Shown: positions 50,612 to 60,211, numbered from the stretch's first letter. The stretch is 64,000 nucleotides of DNA from Flavobacterium saccharophilum (GCF_900142735.1 NZ_FRBY01000003.1:702214-766213), one strand, 5' to 3'. Program-made: numbers and translations. The notes: generated by a model not told the origin, from the sequence alone.

Positions 50612-52747
50612 ATGATAAGAAAAGACCTTAAACATATTAATCTGGACAGTCAAAAGTTAAAAGTCGAAAGTCAAAAGTCAGACATTTCAGCCAATAACTT
50701 TTTTACTGCTGAAGGTATTGAGCTTAAAAAAACATACACTGAGAAAGATCTTGAAAATTTAGAATTTCTTGATTTTGGGGCTGGTTTTGCGCCGAATTTA
50801 CGCGGGCCTTATGCCACAATGTATGTGAGACGTCCTTGGACTATTCGTCAGTATGCAGGATTTTCAACAGCTGAAGAAAGTAATGCTTTTTACAGAAGAA
50901 ATTTAGCTGCCGGACAAAAAGGACTTTCCATTGCTTTTGACTTACCAACGCATCGCGGTTACGATTCAGATCACGAAAGAGTTGTTGGCGATGTTGGAAA
51001 AGCGGGTGTTGCAATTGATTCTGTTGAAGACATGAAAGTATTGTTTGATCAGATTCCATTGGATGAAATGTCGGTTTCAATGACGATGAATGGAGCTGTT
51101 TTACCAATTATGGCTTTTTATATTGTTGCCGCAGAAGAACAAGGTGTTGCTATCGGGAAATTATCCGGAACTATTCAGAATGATATTTTGAAAGAGTTCA
51201 TGGTGCGTAATACTTATATTTATCCGCCAACCCCTTCAATGAAGATTATTGCGGATATTTTTGAATTTACGAGCAAAAAAATGCCGAAATTCAACTCTAT
51301 CTCAATTTCAGGATATCATATGCAGGAAGCCGGTGCAACTGCCGATATTGAATTAGCATACACTTTAGCAGATGGCTTAGAATATATTAGAACCGGACTT
51401 TCAACCGGAATGACAATTGATGAGTTTGCTCCTCGCCTTTCTTTCTTTTGGGCTATCGGTATGAATCATTTTATGGAAATTGCCAAGATGAGAGCAGGTC
51501 GAATGATTTGGGCAAAATTAATTCAGCAATTTAATCCAAAAAGCGATAAATCATTAGCATTAAGAACCCATTGCCAGACCAGTGGATGGAGTTTAACAGA
51601 ACAAGATCCTTTTAATAATGTAGCTCGAACTTGTATTGAAGCGACTGCTGCTGCTTTTGGAGGAACACAATCCTTACACACCAATGCACTCGATGAGGCG
51701 ATTGCTTTACCAACAGACTTTTCGGCAAGAATAGCCCGTAATACGCAAATCTTTCTACAGGAGGAAACTAAGATAACTAAAACTGTTGATCCCTGGGCTG
51801 GAAGTTATTATGTTGAAAGTTTAACAAATGAACTTCTAGAAAGTACCTGGAAACTTATTGAAGAGGTTGAAGAATTGGGTGGAATGACAAAAGCCATCGA
51901 AGCCGGAATTCCAAAACTTAGAATTGAAGAAGCTGCTGCAAGGAAACAAGCACGAATTGACAGCGGGCAAGATATTATTGTTGGTGTAAATCAATTTCGA
52001 TTAGAGAAAGAAGATCCGTTGCATATCCTGGATGTCGATAACCAAATGGTCCGTAAGCAACAAATTGAACGTCTTGAAGAAATAAAATTAAGAAGAAATA
52101 CTGAAAAAGTAAATCAATCACTGGAAAAATTAATTCATTGTGCCAAAACTGGCGAAGGAAACTTACTGGAAATTGCGACTGAAGCAGCCCGTGAAAGAGC
52201 AACTTTAGGTGAAATCAGCGATGCTCTGGAAAGTGTTTTTGGCAGGTATAAAGCGCAAATTAAATCCTTTAGCGGTGTGTATAGTGCAGCAATAAAAAAT
52301 GACGAAAATTTTGAAAAGGCAAAACAATTAGCGGATGCCTTTGCCAAACAAGAAGGAAGACGTCCCAGAATTATGATTGCCAAAATGGGACAAGACGGGC
52401 ATGATCGCGGTGCGAAAGTTGTTGCAACCGGTTATGCTGATGTAGGTTTTGATGTTGATATTGGTCCGCTTTTCCAGACTCCGGCTGAAGCTGCAAAACA
52501 AGCCGTTGAAAATGATGTCCACATATTAGGAGTATCTTCTTTAGCAGCAGGACATAAAACATTAGTTCCGCAGGTAATTGAAGAATTAAAAAAACACGGT
52601 CGGGAAGATATAATGGTAATTGTGGGCGGTGTCATTCCGGCGCAAGACTATCAATATTTATTTGATGCCGGTGCAGTTGCGGTTTTTGGTCCCGGAACAA
52701 AAATCAGTGAGGCAGCAATTAAAATTTTAGAAATATTAATTGATTAA
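50612..52747 (+). CDS. scpA: Methylmalonyl-CoA mutase, large (alpha) subunit
   Basis: B12-dependent enzyme interconverting succinyl-CoA and (R)-methylmalonyl-CoA, 711 aa. [21 protein letters not shown] is the substrate region of the barrel, and the C-terminal B12-binding domain has [25 protein letters not shown] (DxHxxG, His ligand) and [15 protein letters not shown]. MutA and MeaB also occur in this window. Residues 13-24 ([12 protein letters not shown]) are encoded by the heptad repeat GTCAAAA/GTTAAAA/GTCGAAA/GTCAAAA (50649-50683), so this stretch is likely an inserted repeat rather than part of the ancestral protein. Confidence 0.96.
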   Translation: MIRKDLKHINLDSQKLKVESQKSDISANNFFTAEGIELKKTYTEKDLENLEFLDFGAGFAPNLRGPYATMYVRRPWTIRQYAGFSTAEESNAFYRRNLAAGQKGLSIAFDLPTHRGYDSDHERVVGDVGKAGVAIDSVEDMKVLFDQIPLDEMSVSMTMNGAVLPIMAFYIVAAEEQGVAIGKLSGTIQNDILKEFMVRNTYIYPPTPSMKIIADIFEFTSKKMPKFNSISISGYHMQEAGATADIELAYTLADGLEYIRTGLSTGMTIDEFAPRLSFFWAIGMNHFMEIAKMRAGRMIWAKLIQQFNPKSDKSLALRTHCQTSGWSLTEQDPFNNVARTCIEATAAAFGGTQSLHTNALDEAIALPTDFSARIARNTQIFLQEETKITKTVDPWAGSYYVESLTNELLESTWKLIEEVEELGGMTKAIEAGIPKLRIEEAAARKQARIDSGQDIIVGVNQFRLEKEDPLHILDVDNQMVRKQQIERLEEIKLRRNTEKVNQSLEKLIHCAKTGEGNLLEIATEAARERATLGEISDALESVFGRYKAQIKSFSGVYSAAIKNDENFEKAKQLADAFAKQEGRRPRIMIAKMGQDGHDRGAKVVATGYADVGFDVDIGPLFQTPAEAAKQAVENDVHILGVSSLAAGHKTLVPQVIEELKKHGREDIMVIVGGVIPAQDYQYLFDAGAVAVFGPGTKISEAAIKILEILID
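50649..50683 (+). repeat. Heptad repeat inside scpA
   Basis: Five 7-bp units: GTCAAAA, GTTAAAA, GTCGAAA, GTCAAAA, GTCAGAC. The same units, on the other strand, form an intergenic repeat at 35861-35896. It is in frame and adds residues about 13-24. Confidence 0.8.
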
Positions 52748-52759
52748 AGGTATTCCAAA

Positions 52760-52788
52760 AAAAAATCCCGATTTGATCGGGATTTTTT
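52760..52788. terminator. Terminator after scpA
   Basis: AAAAAATCCCGAT and ATCGGGATTTTTT make a perfect 13-bp stem with U-runs on both strands. It serves scpA and the convergent muralytic gene. Confidence 0.9.
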
Positions 52789-52801
52789 AGTTTTTTACTT
52801 T

Positions 52802-53449
52802 TTAGTCGTTTATTGTAGCGTTACTATCTGCTTCAATATAAGAGAGATCATAACCACCAAAGGCTTTCATGTAACTTCTCAATGAAGTTCCATAGGCATC
52901 TCTAAAAAACCTGTTTCCTTTATTTTTAAAGAAGTTTTTCACTGATCCGGCGCCACCAAGATGTGCAGCAGCCAAAATTCCAGATTCAGTAATGGCAATA
53001 CCGTTAATAATTTTGCCTTCATACCTTTGGATTTCATTTCGCAAAATCCACTTATTTTTGGATAATAGCGCTATAAAAGCTTTTTCTTGTAATGCAGGAT
53101 CTTTTAAAAAAGCTTTGCTACTGCGAACACCAATCGATCTCAATGCCTGAGGACCAAACTGGTATTTCCCCATGTAACCTAGTGAATTTACCAAACGGTA
53201 TTTTCCCTGAGACTCTTTAAATGCAACTGCTTCTTTAAAACCGATTAGATGATTTCCCGTGTATGGGACGTTTAATTTGTTTGATTCAGGATAATCATCC
53301 TTATCTAGCGATGGAAATAAGTATTCTGATCCATCTGTTTTTTCTATTAAAAACCAAGGTTTGGTTTCCAGATTAAAGGGTTTAAAACCCAAAGTTAAAA
53401 ATGTAATAATAACGACTAAACTCGCATAAAAATACCATTTCTTTATCAT
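52802..53449 (-). CDS. Membrane-anchored muralytic/transglycosylase-like protein
   Basis: 215 aa. A single helix at about 6-23 (FYASLVVIITFLTLGF) anchors it, with the rest in the periplasm. FKEAVAFKESQGKYRLVNSLGYMGKYQFGPQALRSIG (about 70-108) resembles the lytic transglycosylase/lysozyme core, with a Glu (ESQG) placed as in the family and MGKYQFG in the following strand. AITESGILAAAHLGGAGSVKNFF is also typical. It probably cuts or reshapes peptidoglycan. The family assignment is by motif and not certain. Confidence 0.75.
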   Translation of the reverse strand: MIKKWYFYASLVVIITFLTLGFKPFNLETKPWFLIEKTDGSEYLFPSLDKDDYPESNKLNVPYTGNHLIGFKEAVAFKESQGKYRLVNSLGYMGKYQFGPQALRSIGVRSSKAFLKDPALQEKAFIALLSKNKWILRNEIQRYEGKIINGIAITESGILAAAHLGGAGSVKNFFKNKGNRFFRDAYGTSLRSYMKAFGGYDLSYIEADSNATIND

Positions 53450-53940
53450 AAATTGTTTTTCTTCAAAACGCTGTCACCCTCTTGAAATTTCTACGGTGCA
53501 AAGATAACCAAAACAAAACAATACTGATAACCAATAACTTAACCTCTTTTAAAAATTATAAAACTGGGCTTCATCCCTTTATTGATGCCCTTTTCGAGCA
53601 GAAATCGAAGACTCCCAATTCACGTTAAAAGCACTAAAAAATAAATTTTAAAAACATCATTTTTATCAAATTTTTAGCAATTTTGTTAAAATAATAATAT
53701 TTAACTTACAATATTCACAATTTATTTACAGATAAATAAATGACGTTTAACCTTAATTTTGCCTTTTTTAAATTTAAAAAGAAGTCATTTTTCAATTTTA
53801 TTCTTTTTAGAATTTCAAAAAATTGACTGAAATGAAAATCTACATATAATGCTCTTTCATAAAAAATAATGAAACATCTAAAAACAAAAAAACCGAAGCT
53901 TTTACACTTCGGTTATATTTTTATAAAGTAATCAAAAAAA
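53450..53940. other. Gene-free AT-rich region, 491 bp
   Basis: No gene. A -7 box TATCTTTG on the minus strand (53499-53506) suits the muralytic gene, with a leader of about 45 nt. The rest is AT-rich without clear signals apart from the mltG hairpin at 53890-53914. Confidence 0.6.
53890..53914 (-). terminator. mltG-unit terminator
   Basis: AACCGAAG pairs with CTTCGGTT around TTTTACA, followed on the minus strand by a T-run. Confidence 0.75.
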
Positions 53941-54981
53941 CTATCTCGTTACTCCCTGCCTAGCAATCCAGTCAGAATATTTTTTTGCATTTACATTGTG
54001 TTCTGCTAAAGTTGAAGCAAATTCATGATATCCAAAACGCTCAACACTAGCACAAAAATAGATATAATCGTTCTTTTCTGGATTTAAAACAGCTTCAAGA
54101 GCCGTAATATCAGGCATTGCAATTGGTCCTGGAGGCAACCCAATATTTACATAGGTATTGTATGGAGATTTCATTACCAAGTCATTATAAAACACTCTTT
54201 TTATAACCTGATCAAAATTATTATCTCTTAATTTTAATGCATAAATTACGGTTGGATCTGCTTGCAACGGCATTGCTAAACGTAAACGGTTTAAATAAAC
54301 TCCCGCAATTCTTGGTCTTTCGTCTTTTTTGACTGATTCTTTATGAACAATTGAAGCTAAAATAGTAGCCTGAACTGGCGTTAAACCTTGTTCCTTTGCT
54401 TCTGCAATTCTTTTATCTGTCCAGAAATTATGATATTCTTTGATCATTTTATCACGGAATTTCTCTGCAGAAGTATTCCAATACACTTCATAAGTATTTG
54501 GAATAAACATGGCGAATACATTGTCTTCGTTAAAACCATTAGCAGCCATAAAAGTTGAATCTTTAATCGCTTTCATTAAAGATAAACTATCAGCCTCGAT
54601 TTCAGATCCTACTCTTCCGGCAAAATTCTCCAAACGCTCCTGATTATTAAAAGCTAATTTAACTGGTACATTAGAACGCATTGCACGAACCAAATCGATA
54701 TTATTCATGTCTTTTTTAAGTAAAAAACGACCCGATTTTACGTTTTCAGGATAGCTTCTTTTGTTGGCTACCATTTCGAAGTTTTCGAAATTCTTAATAT
54801 AAGGTTCTAATATTTTTTTAACATCGGTATAATTGGCACCAGTTGGAACATAAACATAAAGTTCTTTTTCCTCAAATTTTGTGTTGGCGCTAAAAATTCT
54901 GCTAATCAAAATAAATCCGTAAATCATTAAAACTGAAATTACGGCTACAGCAGTTATCGTGATAATTTTTTTTAAGCTCAA
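53941..54981 (-). CDS. mltG: Endolytic transglycosylase MltG
   Basis: Inner-membrane peptidoglycan enzyme (346 aa) that cuts new glycan strands and so sets their length. A single helix near residues 8-28 (ITAVAVISVLMIYGFILI) anchors it. The YceG domain follows, with a LysM-like start (YVYVPTGANYTDVKKIL) and catalytic region ILASIVHKESVKKDERPRIAGVYLNRLRLAMPLQADPTVIYAL; the catalytic Glu is in HKES near 213. Full length. It is 10 bp after the GNAT gene on the same strand, so it is part of the dapF-GNAT-mltG unit. Confidence 0.95.
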   Translation of the reverse strand: MSLKKIITITAVAVISVLMIYGFILISRIFSANTKFEEKELYVYVPTGANYTDVKKILEPYIKNFENFEMVANKRSYPENVKSGRFLLKKDMNNIDLVRAMRSNVPVKLAFNNQERLENFAGRVGSEIEADSLSLMKAIKDSTFMAANGFNEDNVFAMFIPNTYEVYWNTSAEKFRDKMIKEYHNFWTDKRIAEAKEQGLTPVQATILASIVHKESVKKDERPRIAGVYLNRLRLAMPLQADPTVIYALKLRDNNFDQVIKRVFYNDLVMKSPYNTYVNIGLPPGPIAMPDITALEAVLNPEKNDYIYFCASVERFGYHEFASTLAEHNVNAKKYSDWIARQGVTR

Positions 54982-54991
54982 AGTTTAAATT

Positions 54992-55525
54992 TTAAATTTG
55001 TTTGTTAATTAATTGAAACATTGCTTCGTCTTGATAGTGGTTATTCAGCAAGATCCAATCTTTTTTAATTCCTATTTTCTCAAAACCAAATTTAGTAAAA
55101 AGAGCTATACTTGCTACATTTTCAACACTAATATTTGCATAGAGCTGATGTAAATTTAAATTATAAAACGCATATTTAATTAAAAGCTCTAATGCTTCAG
55201 AACCAATATTTTGTCTTTTATTTTCATTCTTTTGGATAACGATTCCAACACCCGCTTTATTATTCTTCGGATCAAATTCAAATAAATCAATTAATCCAAT
55301 AGCCGGAAAATCTTCATCCTGACAAATAGCCAATCGCAGTTGTTTAGCTTCATAAATGTCCTGATGTGCGTTTTCAAGATATTGACGAACCAAAAAACGG
55401 CTGTATGGAGTATAAGTATTGCTAACTTCCCAAATGCTCTGATCATTTTCCATTGCATACACAAACTCTAAATCATTAGGTTCTAAAGCACGCAGATAGA
55501 TATTTTCTCCTTTGAGTGTGATCAT
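54992..55525 (-). CDS. GNAT acetyltransferase in the dapF-mltG unit
   Basis: 177 aa. RALEPNDLEFVYAMENDQSIWEVS is the RimJ-like start, and QKNENKRQNIGSEALELLIKYAF holds the acetyl-CoA loop (RQNIGSE). LYANISVENVASIALFTKFGFEKIGI is the conserved end. Similar to SpeG or RimJ/L acetyltransferases, but the acceptor is unknown. It lies between dapF and mltG, genes of cell-wall precursor and wall trimming, so a wall-related substrate is conceivable (inference). A TTTTAGA repeat separates it from dapF. Confidence 0.87.
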   Translation of the reverse strand: MITLKGENIYLRALEPNDLEFVYAMENDQSIWEVSNTYTPYSRFLVRQYLENAHQDIYEAKQLRLAICQDEDFPAIGLIDLFEFDPKNNKAGVGIVIQKNENKRQNIGSEALELLIKYAFYNLNLHQLYANISVENVASIALFTKFGFEKIGIKKDWILLNNHYQDEAMFQLINKQI

Positions 55526-55526
55526 T

Positions 55527-55560
55527 TAATTTTAGATTTTAGATTGCAGATTTTAGATTT
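55527..55560. repeat. Heptad repeat of the TTTTAGA family, at the dapF stop
   Basis: Units TTTTAGA/TTTTAGA/TTGCAGA/TTTTAGA/TTTC. On the minus strand it supplies the last Ile codon and the TAA stop of dapF. A relative is at 35757. Confidence 0.75.
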
Positions 55561-56335
55561 CAATACTGCCTTTAAAAACAAATTTTGCCGGGCCGGTTAA
55601 GAAAACATTGGTAAAATGATCTCCAACTTTATCAAAAGAAACAACTAGTTTTCCTCCTTCAACATTTAGATTGATAGAAGTTTTATCCGTTTCTCCAATC
55701 GCATTCATTGCAATTGCAACAGCAGTTACTCCTGTCCCACAGGCTAAAGTTTCATCCTCAACACCTCTTTCATAAGTACGAACTGAAAAAGTATCCTCAT
55801 CAATTTTCTTTACAAAATTGACATTGCTTCCTTTTTCTCCATATAATTCTCCGTAACGAATCGATGCTCCGTTATCTTTTACATTATAGTTTTTCAAATC
55901 TTCAACAATCTGAACGTGATGTGGTGAACCAGTATTTAAAAAAGTATAAGAATCTTTCTTTTGTATTTCATCAACATCAATCATTTGCAAAGAAACAATG
56001 GCGTCATCTCCAACAGAAGCATGATGTAATCCGTCGGTTGCCATGAAAATTGCCTGACTATTGATTACGCCTAATTGATTAGCAAAAGCTACTAAACAAC
56101 GACCACCATTACCACACATCGAACTTTCGTTCCCGTCAGAATTGTAATAAACCATTCTGAAATCAGTATCCGAATCATTTTCCAGTAAAATAAGTCCGTC
56201 AGCGCCAATGCCAAATCTTCTGTCGCATAACTGTTCAATTAGTTGAATATCTTCTTTTGGGAAAAAATTAGTACGATTGTCAATCATCACAAAATCATTG
56301 CCCGTACCTTGATATTTATAAAATTCTATTTGCAT
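55553..56335 (-). CDS. dapF: Diaminopimelate epimerase
   Basis: Converts LL- to meso-diaminopimelate for lysine and peptidoglycan. 260 aa, with both active-site cysteines visible: C74 in SSMCGNGGRC and C199 in ETLACGTGV. QGTGNDFVMID is the N-terminal substrate motif. Length matches the family. It heads the dapF-GNAT-mltG unit, which puts a precursor enzyme beside a strand-cutting enzyme. Its last residue and stop codon lie within the TTTTAGA repeat. Confidence 0.96.
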   Translation of the reverse strand: MQIEFYKYQGTGNDFVMIDNRTNFFPKEDIQLIEQLCDRRFGIGADGLILLENDSDTDFRMVYYNSDGNESSMCGNGGRCLVAFANQLGVINSQAIFMATDGLHHASVGDDAIVSLQMIDVDEIQKKDSYTFLNTGSPHHVQIVEDLKNYNVKDNGASIRYGELYGEKGSNVNFVKKIDEDTFSVRTYERGVEDETLACGTGVTAVAIAMNAIGETDKTSINLNVEGGKLVVSFDKVGDHFTNVFLTGPAKFVFKGSIEI

Positions 56336-56473
56336 TTTTAGTCTATTAATAAGTACAAAAGTACGAACTATTAATTAATGAAATGTTAATCAATGTTAAA
56401 GAGCGTTAAAGCATTTTTTGAAATAATTTTTTCCTTTAATTTTACGTTAGTAACTTAAACATAAATCCTAATT

Positions 56474-57874
56474 ATGAAAAGATTTTCAAGCTTATTTTTA
56501 GTGTCATTACTAAGTGGTGCTACTACACTTGGTGCTTACAAATTATTATTTGATGGCAACAATTCTTTTTTTGGAAGAGAAAATTCTGTTGTTACTTTAG
56601 CCCCCAATTCATTAGGCAGAAACGTTGCATTATCAGCTGAAACAGTTGATTTTACTGCTGCTGCAGACAAGACAATCCATACTGTTGTTCACGTAAAGAA
56701 CGTTTCGAGAAGAACAATCAGTAATCCGATGATGGAATTTTTCTACGGATACGGTGGTCAGCAACAACAAGAACAAGTAGGAACTGGTTCTGGTGTTATT
56801 ATTTCTGAAGATGGCTATATCGTGACCAACAATCACGTAATTAAAGATGCTTCTGAAATAGAAATTACCTTAAACAACAAGAAATCATATACAGCAAAAT
56901 TAATTGGTACCGATTCAAAAATGGACATCGCCCTATTAAAAATTAATGCAGATGAAAAATTGCCATATACTGCTTTCGCTAATTCAGATACTGTAAAAAT
57001 TGGAGAATGGGTTTTGGCAGTTGGAAATCCGTATAACCTAACTTCAACGGTAACTGCAGGAATTGTTTCGGCGAAAGCCAGAAATTTAGACACGAGCGGA
57101 ATTCAGTCTTTTATCCAGACTGATGCGGCTGTAAATCCAGGAAACAGTGGTGGAGCGTTAGTAAATACTAGAGGCGAATTGATTGGAATCAATACCATGA
57201 TTTCATCCATGACTGGCTCCTATGTTGGATATTCATTTGCAGTCCCTTCTAATATTGCCCGAAAAATCATTGAAGATATCATGGAATTTGGAAATGTTCA
57301 ACGAGGAATTCTAGGTGTTGAAGGTGGTGAATTAAATAGTACTGCATCAAAAGAATTAGGTATATCTCAAACCCAAGGATTTTATATCAGTAAAGTTTCC
57401 AAAAATTCAGGGGCTGAAAAAGCTGGTCTTTCTAAAGGAGATATTATTGTAAAATTAGATGATCAAAACATTGCAACTTATGCTGATCTTTCAGGTTATA
57501 TTAACACGAAACGACCAAACGATGTTGTGAAAGTTACTTATATGAAAGACGGACAAACGAGAACTGTTCCGGTAACTTTAAGTAAAAATGAATTCTTTAG
57601 CACGGAGTTTAAAGGAATAGAATTAGAAAACATCGATGCTGCTGACAAAAAGAAATTCAGAATTGATTATGGTGTAAAAATTAAAAACATAACCAATGAC
57701 AACTTAATGCAATATCAAAATGAATTGCAAGGCAATATTATTTTAAGCATTGATAATGTAAAAGCCACAAATGTTGAAACCGTTTCGAAACTTTTAAGTA
57801 AAAAAGATGAAGGACAAAGTGTCCGAATCGAAATGATAAATAGAAATGGAGAAATCTTCAGAATAATTATTTAA
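56474..57874 (+). CDS. HtrA/Deg serine protease-chaperone
   Basis: Periplasmic quality-control protease of 466 aa. The N-terminus has a signal or anchor helix (SLFLVSLLSGATTLGAYKLLF, about 5-25). The catalytic triad is H121 (TNNHVI), D151 (SKMDIALL) and S225 (PGNSGGAL). A first PDZ domain lies at about 275-370 (GILGVEGGELNS, ITQGFYISKVSKNSGAEKAGLSKGDIIVKLDD), and a second, diverged one at about 375-466. Q-rich loop QQQQEQVGTGSG is the LA loop. Promoter details are not clear; a repeat and terminator follow. Confidence 0.95.
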   Translation: MKRFSSLFLVSLLSGATTLGAYKLLFDGNNSFFGRENSVVTLAPNSLGRNVALSAETVDFTAAADKTIHTVVHVKNVSRRTISNPMMEFFYGYGGQQQQEQVGTGSGVIISEDGYIVTNNHVIKDASEIEITLNNKKSYTAKLIGTDSKMDIALLKINADEKLPYTAFANSDTVKIGEWVLAVGNPYNLTSTVTAGIVSAKARNLDTSGIQSFIQTDAAVNPGNSGGALVNTRGELIGINTMISSMTGSYVGYSFAVPSNIARKIIEDIMEFGNVQRGILGVEGGELNSTASKELGISQTQGFYISKVSKNSGAEKAGLSKGDIIVKLDDQNIATYADLSGYINTKRPNDVVKVTYMKDGQTRTVPVTLSKNEFFSTEFKGIELENIDAADKKKFRIDYGVKIKNITNDNLMQYQNELQGNIILSIDNVKATNVETVSKLLSKKDEGQSVRIEMINRNGEIFRIII

Positions 57875-57884
57875 TCATACTAAT

Positions 57885-57937
57885 CAGTCTCAGTCATCAG
57901 TCAAAAACTGAAAACTGTGACTGAGGCTGAAAACTAA
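57885..57937. repeat. Inverted repeat of the ACTGAAA family
   Basis: CAGTCTCAGTCATCAGTC faces AACTGAAAACTGTGACTGAGGCTGAAAACT. It lies just after the HtrA stop, before a hairpin terminator. Relatives are at 26931 and 27310. Confidence 0.7.
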
Positions 57938-57972
57938 AAAAAGTCATCTTAAGAAATTAAGGTGACTTTTTT
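57938..57972 (+). terminator. HtrA gene terminator
   Basis: AAAAGTCATCTTAA faces TTAAGGTGACTTTT with a G-U mismatch and a T-run after it. Confidence 0.8.
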
Positions 57973-58021
57973 ATTTTCAAAAATAAATCACAAAATAGTT
58001 TACGAAATCGATTGAAATGGA

Positions 58022-58029
58022 TACTTTTG
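58022..58029 (+). promoter_or_regulatory. -7 box TACTTTTG of the GAPDH gene
   Basis: Exact TAnnTTTG match, 49 bp before the ATG at 58079. No ideal -33 box is seen. Confidence 0.55.
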
Positions 58030-58078
58030 CGCAAAATTTTAAAATAGTGAGCATTTTATTTTTTCAATTTAATCAATT

Positions 58079-59527
58079 ATGAGTAAAAAATCTTTGTACC
58101 AAAAAGAGGTATCGTTACAAGTCGACCGAAGAAGAGCTGGTGTCGAATTAATAAAAGTCATAAGCGATTTATGGTATGACAAATCCATCGAAATGGTTTT
58201 ATTCAAAAACCAATTATTGGATAAAAATGTCAGTGACATAATCAATTTACATCAATACGCAGGTGAATTCGTGGGCAAACCTATTAGTGTTTTTGATTCT
58301 GTTGAAATTGCAAAAGTAATTTTGTCATTAGATTTTCCACCTGCAAAATTAGATTTAGGAAAATTGACATACGAATATCTTTTAGAGGAAGAAAAATATC
58401 CGGACGCAAGATATTTTGTGATGGAAAAATTGAAAAAAGCCAAATCAACAAAAGAAATTCAACCAAAAGATGTTGTTTTATATGGCTTTGGAAGAATTGG
58501 ACGGTTACTTGCAAGAGAATTAATGTCAAAAACTGGTAAAGGAAACCAATTGCGTTTGAGAGCAATTGTAACCCGCGACAAAAATGATGCGTCAATTTTA
58601 GAGAAACGAGCTTCTCTACTGCGTTACGACTCCATTCATGGCGATTTTCAGGGATCAGTAATTGCTGATCCAAAGAATAATGCACTAATCATAAACGGAA
58701 CCACCGTTCACATTATAAATGCTAATACTCCGGAAGAAATAGACTATACGCAATACGGAATCAGTGATGCTTTAGTTATTGATAATACTGGTGCTTTTAC
58801 AACAGAAGAAACATTAAAAAGACATTTAACTTCAAATGGAGTTGGTAAAGTTTTATTGACAGCACCTGGAAAAGGAGTTCCAAATATCGTTCACGGTGTA
58901 AATCATAACGAATATAATCCGGACGAAATAAATATTTTTTCGGCAGCATCATGCACTACTAATGCAATAACGCCAATTTTAAAAGTTATTGAAGATACTT
59001 TAGGAGTCTCAAAAGGCCACTTAGAAACCATTCATGCTTATACAAACGATCAGAATCTGGTTGACAATATGCATAAAAAGTACCGTCGTGGAAGAGCTGC
59101 CGCACTAAATATGGTTATTACCGAAACTGGTGCCGGAACTGCAGTTGCAAAAGCGATTCCATCTCTTGAAGGAAAATTAACATCAAATGCTATCAGGGTT
59201 CCTGTTCCAAACGGATCTTTGGTTGTAGTAAACTTAGAAGTTAAAAAAGCTACCTCTATAGCAGCCATCAATAAAATAATGAAAAAATACGCTTTAGAAG
59301 GAGAACTTGTAGAGCAAATTAAATATTCTTTAAATAACGAATTGGTTTCTTCTGACATCGTAGGAACTTCTGCTCCATCAATTTATGACAGTAATGCCAC
59401 AATTGTTTCTAAAGATGGCAAAAACATCGTACTCTACATTTGGTACGATAATGAATATGGTTATAGTCATCAGGTAATTCGTTTAGCAAAATATATTGCT
59501 AAAGTTAGACGTTTTACTTATTATTAA
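58079..59527 (+). CDS. GAPDH with N-terminal extension, 482 aa
   Basis: Glyceraldehyde-3-phosphate dehydrogenase, oxidising GAP to 1,3-bisphosphoglycerate. The GAPDH core starts near residue 133 (YGFGRIGRLLAREL), with the catalytic Cys near 291 (SAASCTTNAITP), the His in ETIHAYTNDQN, and WYDNEYGYSHQ. The first 130 residues are an extension absent from ordinary GAPDH (about 335 aa). After beta-2 the usual ND specificity pair is replaced by TRDKND with about four extra residues, so NAD versus NADP preference is open. It may be a gluconeogenic or alternative form. Confidence 0.92.
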   Translation: MSKKSLYQKEVSLQVDRRRAGVELIKVISDLWYDKSIEMVLFKNQLLDKNVSDIINLHQYAGEFVGKPISVFDSVEIAKVILSLDFPPAKLDLGKLTYEYLLEEEKYPDARYFVMEKLKKAKSTKEIQPKDVVLYGFGRIGRLLARELMSKTGKGNQLRLRAIVTRDKNDASILEKRASLLRYDSIHGDFQGSVIADPKNNALIINGTTVHIINANTPEEIDYTQYGISDALVIDNTGAFTTEETLKRHLTSNGVGKVLLTAPGKGVPNIVHGVNHNEYNPDEINIFSAASCTTNAITPILKVIEDTLGVSKGHLETIHAYTNDQNLVDNMHKKYRRGRAAALNMVITETGAGTAVAKAIPSLEGKLTSNAIRVPVPNGSLVVVNLEVKKATSIAAINKIMKKYALEGELVEQIKYSLNNELVSSDIVGTSAPSIYDSNATIVSKDGKNIVLYIWYDNEYGYSHQVIRLAKYIAKVRRFTYY

Positions 59528-59555
59528 TATAAAACCAAAACCAACTATTCTTAAG

Positions 59556-59584
59556 ACCATCAAGTTTTCTTGGTGGTTTTTTGT
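59556..59584 (+). terminator. GAPDH gene terminator
   Basis: ACCATCAAG pairs with CTTGGTGGT around TTTT, followed by TTTTTT. Confidence 0.85.
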
Positions 59585-59589
59585 TTATT

Positions 59590-60048
59590 TTAAATTGGGA
59601 GAACTGTAGTGCTTTTTACTTCAGAAATTACAAAGACAGTGTTTATTAAAGATACTTCAGGTAAAATAGATAATTTTTTCTGATGAAAATGATGATAACT
59701 CTCCATATCCGGAATGATAACTTTTAGCATATAATCAAAATTTCCAGAAACGTAATTACATTCAACAACCTCGGGCAAATTAAGAATGGACTGATTAAAT
59801 CCTTCAGAAGTATCGTAAGTCTGTTTTGTTAAGGTAACCTGGCAATAAACGGTAAGATTATTTCCGAGTTTTTTCTTGTTCAAAATCGAAACATACTTCT
59901 CTATAACTCCCTCTTTCTCAAGACGTTTAACCCGATCATGAACCGGTGTAAGGGACAAATTTATTTTATTTGCAATATCCTTTAAAGTATAATGCGCATT
60001 CTCCTGTAAAAGTCGTAAGATTTTTTTGTCAATTTCATCTAAAGCCAT
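59590..60048 (-). CDS. Lrp/AsnC-family transcriptional regulator
   Basis: A feast/famine regulator of 152 aa. The HTH is at about 10-50 (ILRLLQENAHYTLKDIANKINLSLTPVHDRVKRLEKEG) and the RAM ligand-binding domain at about 65-145. It faces the divergent alanine dehydrogenase gene, the classical Lrp-ald arrangement in which alanine or another amino acid controls ald. A perfect palindrome GAAAACGTTTTC lies just before its start and may be an autoregulatory site. No other amino-acid gene is nearby. Confidence 0.92.
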   Translation of the reverse strand: MALDEIDKKILRLLQENAHYTLKDIANKINLSLTPVHDRVKRLEKEGVIEKYVSILNKKKLGNNLTVYCQVTLTKQTYDTSEGFNQSILNLPEVVECNYVSGNFDYMLKVIIPDMESYHHFHQKKLSILPEVSLINTVFVISEVKSTTVLPI

Positions 60049-60051
60049 AAC

Positions 60052-60063
60052 GAAAACGTTTTC
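60052..60063. promoter_or_regulatory. Palindrome GAAAACGTTTTC before lrp
   Basis: Perfect 12-bp palindrome ending 3 bp before the start codon of the Lrp gene, where a bound protein would block translation initiation or transcript passage. Lrp binding is not shown. Confidence 0.4.
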
Positions 60064-60203
60064 TTTAATTAGTAAAATTTAGTCTTTTTTTCTTTTTTGA
60101 GAACCCTAAACCTTTCCAAAAAGAATATTTTTCTGTAAAAGTATAAAATAAAATAATATTTTCTTATTTATAACTACAATATCAATAATATATTCTCTAT
60201 CAG

Positions 60204-60211
60204 TAGCTTTG
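60204..60211 (+). promoter_or_regulatory. -7 box TAGCTTTG of ald
   Basis: Exact TAnnTTTG match, 41 bp before the ald ATG. Confidence 0.55.

Noticed and set aside
52135..52635. Overlapping reading frames opposite scpA
   Set aside because: Shadows of a strongly coding frame; no promoter, start signal or family match.
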